DNA of 64,000 nt from Actinomycetales bacterium (GTDB taxonomy: Bacteria > Actinomycetota > Actinomycetes > Actinomycetales > Dermatophilaceae), in NCBI GenBank assembly GCA_016715285.1, contig JADKAO010000007.1, positions 124,001 to 188,000 of the forward strand. Direction: 5' to 3'. Below, one piece after another: positions 60,267 through 64,000 of the stretch. Numbering within the stretch: the stretch's first letter is position 1; the number at the start of each line of letters is the position of its first letter. The notes under the pieces were generated by a model. It made no database searches and was not told where the DNA came from. It saw only the letters and a list, made by a program, of their open reading frames with translations. The translations under genes were made by a program, and so were the position numbers.

Positions 60267-63200
60267 ATGTCCCCTCCGCCCAGCCCCGCAGCCAACTTCG
60301 TGCATCTGCATGTGCACACCGAGTACTCCATGCTCGATGGGGCGGCCCGGATCGACCCTCTTCTCGCGGCGGCCGCGAAGATGGGTATGCCGGCGATCGC
60401 GACGACCGACCACGGGTACATTTTCGGGGCGTACGAGTTCTGGTCTAAAGCCAAAAAGCACGGCATCAAACCGATCGTCGGGGTCGAGGCATACCTCACG
60501 CCCGGCACTCACCGCACCGATCGCACTCGGGTCCGGTTTGGCGACGACCCGCAAAACCGGGACGATGTCGGTGGTGGTGGTGCCTATACGCACATGACGC
60601 TGCTGGCGCCGACGACGGAGGCGATGCACAACCTCTTCCGGATGAGCTCGCTGGCGTCGCTGGAGGGGCATTACTTCAAACCTCGGATCGACCGAGAGCT
60701 GCTGCATCGCTACGGCAGGGGTCTCATTGCGACGACTGGGTGCGTCGGTGGCGAAATCCAGACGAAGCTGCGCGTGGGCAAGTATGACGCCGCACGCGAG
60801 GCAGCCGCTGAGATGCGCGACATCTTTGGCGAGGGCAACTTCTTCGTCGAGCTCATGGATCACGGCATCGACATCGAGCGCCAGACCCAACGCGAATTGC
60901 TGCGGCTGGCCAAGGATCTCAAGCTGCCGCTGGTGGCAACCAATGACTTGCATTACACGGCTGCTGAAGACGCCGCCGCGCATGCTGCGTTGCTCTGCGT
61001 TCAGTCGGCCTCGACCCTCATGGACCCCAACAGGTTCAAGTTCGACTCGTCGGAGTTCTACCTCAAGACGCCCGAACAAATGCGCCACCTCTTCCGCGAG
61101 CTTCCCGAGGCATGCGACAACACCCTGCTCATCGCGGAGCGCTGCGATGTCGCCTTTCACGAGGAAGAGGGGCGCTACATGCCCCAATTCCCTTGCCCGC
61201 CAGGCGAATCAGAGACGACCTGGTTCACCAAAGAGGTCCAGGCCGGACTCGCCAAACGCTATCCCGGAGGCATCCCCGCCGAGGTCCAAGACCGGGCCGA
61301 CTTCGAGGCCAACGTCATCATCACCAAGGGCTATCCGGGCTACTTCCTCGTCGTCGCCGACTTCATCAACTGGGCCAAAGACCAGGGCATTCGTGTCGGG
61401 CCGGGCCGCGGGTCCGGAGCGGGCTCGATGTGCGCCTACGCGATGGGCATCACCGACCTCGACCCGATTCCGCATGGGCTGCTCTTCGAGCGCTTTCTCA
61501 ACCCCGAGCGCCCCTCGATGCCCGACTTCGACGTCGACTTCGATGAGCGGCGCCGCGGCGAGGTGATCGCCTACGTCACGGAGAAGTATGGCGAAGACCG
61601 GGTCGCACAAATCGTCACCTATGGCACCATCAAGGCCAAGCAAGCGGTCAAGGACGCGGCCCGGGTCATGGGCCACCCCTTCGCGGTGGGTGAGAAGCTC
61701 ACCAAGGCGATGCCCGCCGCGGTGATGGGCAAGGACGTCCCCTTGCACGCGATCTTCGACCCAGAGCACGACAGGTATGCCGAGGGCGCCGAGTTCCGGG
61801 CTCTGATAGAGGCCGAGCCGCATGCCAAGGAAGTCGTGTCCACGGCACTAGGCCTCGAAGGGCTCCGTCGACAGTGGGGAGTGCACGCTGCCGGCGTCAT
61901 CATGAGCAGCGAGCCGCTCGCGGGACTCATCCCGATCATGCGGCGCGAGCAAGACGGCCAGATCATCACGCAGTTCGACTACCCGTCGTGCGAGAAGCTC
62001 GGCCTGGTCAAGATGGACTTCCTCGGGCTGCGCAACCTCACCATCCTCGACGATGCCATCGCCAACGTGAAAGCCAACCGCGGCATTCACGTTGACCTCG
62101 ACGAGTTGTCCAAGACCCTTGACGACCCCGTCACGTATGAGTTGCTCGCACGCGCTGACACGCTTGGGGTTTTCCAACTCGACGGCGGCGGGATGCGCAC
62201 GTTGCTGCGGCTCATGCAGCCCGATTCTTTCGAAGACATTTCCGCCGCTCTCGCGCTCTACCGCCCTGGGCCGATGGGGGCTAACAGCCACACCAACTAC
62301 GCCCTGCGTAAGACCGGTAAGCAGGAGATTCAACCGATCCACCCCGAGCTGTCCGAGCCCCTGGCCGACATCCTCGAGCCCACATACGGCCTGATCATCT
62401 ACCAGGAGCAGGTCCAGCACATCGCCCGCCGGGTTGCGGGCTACTCCCTCGGCAAGGCCGACATGCTGCGCCGAGCCATGGGCAAGAAGAAGAAGGAGAT
62501 CCTCGACGCGGAGTTCGGACCGTTCGAGGCCGGCATGCTTGCCAACGGCTACTCCCCGGCGGCAATCAAGGCGCTATGGGACATCCTCGTCCCTTTCTCG
62601 GACTACGCCTTCAACAAGTCCCACACCGCGGCATACGGGTTGGTCAGCTATTGGACCGGGTACCTCAAGGCAAATTTCCCCGCGGAATACATGGCTGCCC
62701 TCCTCACGAGTGTCCGTGACGACAAGGACAAGTCGGCCCTCTATCTCAACGAGTGCCGCCACATGGGCATCAAGGTGCTGCCCCCAGACGTCAACTCTTC
62801 GATCGGCAACTTCGCTGCGGTGGGATCAGACATCCGGTTCGGGTTGGAGGCAGTCCGCAACGTCGGGCGCAATGTCGTCGATTCGATCGTCGCCGCTCGG
62901 GAGTCGCGGGGAGGCTTCATCAGCTTTGAGGACTTTCTCCGTAAATGCCCTGCGACCGTGCTCAACAAGCGCACCGTCGAGTCCCTCATCAAAGCGGGTG
63001 CCTTCGACTCTCTCGGGCACCCGCGGGGCGGTCTCGCGCGTATTTACGAGGCTTACGTCGATGCGCTCGCCGACGAGAAGCGCCAAGAGGCGATCGGGCA
63101 AGACTCGCTCTTCGCAGACTTTGGTTTCGGCGGGGATGACGGCGATGCGGGCGGCGTCGGGATCATCGCGCTCCCGCCGATTCCAGACACCGAGTGGGAT

Positions 63201-63833
63201 AAGCAGACGCTCCTGACCTTCGAGCGCGACATGCTCGGGCTCTACGTCTCCGATCATCCCCTCTTTGGCATCGAGCACATCCTGGCTGCGCACGCCGACA
63301 CGTCGATCGCCGCCCTCATGGGTGAGGAGCGACGCCGCGAGGGCGATAACGTCACCATCGCTGGCCTGGTTACCGGCGTTGCCCTCAAGCGCAACAAGAA
63401 GGGCGACGTGTGGGGGATCGCCACCGTCGAAGATCTCGAGGGTGCGATCGAATGCCTCTTTTTCCCGCAGGCCTATAACCAGGTCGCCGCTATTCTCACA
63501 ACCGACATCGTGGTGGCGGTCCGCGGCCGCATCAACGTGCGCGACGACGCGGTGACCCTCTATGCGCACGAGCTCACCGTCCCCGATACCACTCAAGGTG
63601 AGCGGGGGCCGGTCGTCCTTGCGATGAGCCTTCGTCAGGCCACAGGCGGTCGAGTTGAGGAACTGCGTCGCATCTTGGGCGAGCACCCGGGCGGCACGGA
63701 GGTCCACGTCCGGCTCAGGCAGCCAGGTCGATCCGTTCTCATGAAGCTGGAAGACACCTACCGGGTCACACCATCGCCAGCGCTTTTCGGTGATCTGAAG
63801 GCGCTACTCGGCCCGTCCTGCCTGGTCGGCTAG
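60267..63833 (+). CDS. dnaE: DNA polymerase III subunit alpha DnaE
   Basis: A 1188-residue replicative C-family polymerase. The PHP domain begins with FVHLHVHTEYSMLDGAA, keeping its metal-binding His residues. The palm has the catalytic Asp triad D420, D422 and D424 in PDFDVDFDERRR; GRGSGAGSMCAYAMG and the tau/beta-binding C-terminus with an OB-fold (VTIAGLVTGVALKRNKKGD) follow. Length and domains fit DnaE1, the main replicase. ATG 60267 is used; an upstream in-frame GTG would add 15 unconserved residues. The stop overlaps the next start. Confidence 0.96.
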   Translation: MSPPPSPAANFVHLHVHTEYSMLDGAARIDPLLAAAAKMGMPAIATTDHGYIFGAYEFWSKAKKHGIKPIVGVEAYLTPGTHRTDRTRVRFGDDPQNRDDVGGGGAYTHMTLLAPTTEAMHNLFRMSSLASLEGHYFKPRIDRELLHRYGRGLIATTGCVGGEIQTKLRVGKYDAAREAAAEMRDIFGEGNFFVELMDHGIDIERQTQRELLRLAKDLKLPLVATNDLHYTAAEDAAAHAALLCVQSASTLMDPNRFKFDSSEFYLKTPEQMRHLFRELPEACDNTLLIAERCDVAFHEEEGRYMPQFPCPPGESETTWFTKEVQAGLAKRYPGGIPAEVQDRADFEANVIITKGYPGYFLVVADFINWAKDQGIRVGPGRGSGAGSMCAYAMGITDLDPIPHGLLFERFLNPERPSMPDFDVDFDERRRGEVIAYVTEKYGEDRVAQIVTYGTIKAKQAVKDAARVMGHPFAVGEKLTKAMPAAVMGKDVPLHAIFDPEHDRYAEGAEFRALIEAEPHAKEVVSTALGLEGLRRQWGVHAAGVIMSSEPLAGLIPIMRREQDGQIITQFDYPSCEKLGLVKMDFLGLRNLTILDDAIANVKANRGIHVDLDELSKTLDDPVTYELLARADTLGVFQLDGGGMRTLLRLMQPDSFEDISAALALYRPGPMGANSHTNYALRKTGKQEIQPIHPELSEPLADILEPTYGLIIYQEQVQHIARRVAGYSLGKADMLRRAMGKKKKEILDAEFGPFEAGMLANGYSPAAIKALWDILVPFSDYAFNKSHTAAYGLVSYWTGYLKANFPAEYMAALLTSVRDDKDKSALYLNECRHMGIKVLPPDVNSSIGNFAAVGSDIRFGLEAVRNVGRNVVDSIVAARESRGGFISFEDFLRKCPATVLNKRTVESLIKAGAFDSLGHPRGGLARIYEAYVDALADEKRQEAIGQDSLFADFGFGGDDGDAGGVGIIALPPIPDTEWDKQTLLTFERDMLGLYVSDHPLFGIEHILAAHADTSIAALMGEERRREGDNVTIAGLVTGVALKRNKKGDVWGIATVEDLEGAIECLFFPQAYNQVAAILTTDIVVAVRGRINVRDDAVTLYAHELTVPDTTQGERGPVVLAMSLRQATGGRVEELRRILGEHPGGTEVHVRLRQPGRSVLMKLEDTYRVTPSPALFGDLKALLGPSCLVG

Positions 63834-64000
63834 TGGCGCGGGGCGGCATACCGGCCTCGCCGTTGCCCCAGCGGGACGGCGTCGATGCCATGCGGTTACG
63901 GATGCCCCAGGAGGGACCCTGGCTCACACTCAGGGACCACTTGGTCGAGCGAATCCCCGCGCTGGGTCCCACCGAGATCGACCGCATGCTCGCCGCAGGT
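63833..64000 (+). CDS. Pseudouridine synthase, 5' part
   Basis: The last 168 bp encode 56 residues from GTG 63833, overlapping the dnaE stop by one base. PLPQRDGVDAMRLRMPQ, then GPWLTLRDHLVERIP and an S4-like ERIPALGPTEIDRMLAAG, fits the N-terminus of the RluA-family enzymes that follow dnaE in many Actinobacteria. The catalytic domain lies beyond the window, so the activity is not proven. Confidence 0.65.
   Translation, partial: MARGGIPASPLPQRDGVDAMRLRMPQEGPWLTLRDHLVERIPALGPTEIDRMLAAG

Noticed and set aside
1..64000. tRNA or rRNA genes, insertion sequences, prophage or attachment sites
   Set aside because: I inspected every gap longer than about 60 bp and saw no cloverleaf, rRNA core, transposase or integrase sequence.

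Overview
The window is a 64-kb piece of a high-GC actinobacterial chromosome. The meso-diaminopimelate type MurE motif, Wag31/DivIVA, SepF and PAC2 proteins, two SAM-IV riboswitches, DUF4192 and an HrdB-like sigma factor all point to Actinomycetota. The overall gene content suggests Micrococcales, possibly Intrasporangiaceae/Dermatophilaceae; that placement is an inference. Coding density is very high, many genes overlap by ATGA/GTGA, and I saw no tRNA, rRNA, insertion sequence, prophage or CRISPR array.

Layout. (1) 1-6.9 kb: end of a LivK-like binding protein, then livH, a fused livM-livG and livF, followed by a metallo-beta-lactamase-fold protein and an FAD aromatic-hydroxylase-like enzyme. 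This is probably an uptake-plus-catabolism unit for a small organic acid. (2) 6.9-10.7 kb, minus strand: a sarcosine/dimethylglycine-dehydrogenase-like enzyme, a ribbon-helix-helix protein and an SPFH/band-7 membrane protein. (3) 10.7-11.1 kb: non-coding stretch with an array of hairpin-forming 28-bp repeats. (4) 11.1-17 kb: a deazaflavin-dependent reductase, polyphosphate kinase 2, an 8-TM protein, three secreted or anchored proteins and an aldo-keto reductase. (5) 17-30.4 kb: SAM-IV riboswitch plus metY, a lipoprotein deacetylase, HrpA helicase, PAC2, a family-A DNA polymerase, EcsC, DUF1232, DUF4192, then a second SAM-IV riboswitch plus metX. MetX makes O-acetylhomoserine and MetY sulfhydrylates it, so the two riboswitched loci form one methionine regulon. 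(6) 30.5-33.2 kb: universal stress protein and the principal sigma factor. (7) 33.3-38 kb, minus strand: MoxR - DUF58 - transglutaminase operon. (8) 38.1-58 kb: a complete dcw (division and cell wall) cluster, mraZ-rsmH-ftsL-ftsI-murE-murF-mraY-murD-ftsW-murG-murC-ftsQ-ftsZ-pgeF-yggS-sepF-yggT-divIVA. (9) 58-64 kb: DksA-like protein, lspA, rluD-like, dnaE and the start of another pseudouridine synthase.

The signal least explained by ordinary annotation is a dispersed, non-palindromic octamer, GGTATGCC/GGCATACC. Its 7-bp core occurs about 75 times in the window by eye, roughly ten times expectation. It falls in all reading frames and on both strands, and it forces the otherwise rare ATA isoleucine codon. 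It resembles a DNA-uptake-sequence or HIP1-like genome motif. Other non-coding signals are four TGGRN repeats at exact 10-bp spacing upstream of mraZ (MraZ boxes), a long base-paired element between mraZ and rsmH (candidate mraW RNA motif), and an rpoD promoter whose -10 box is built into the U-tract of the preceding terminator.
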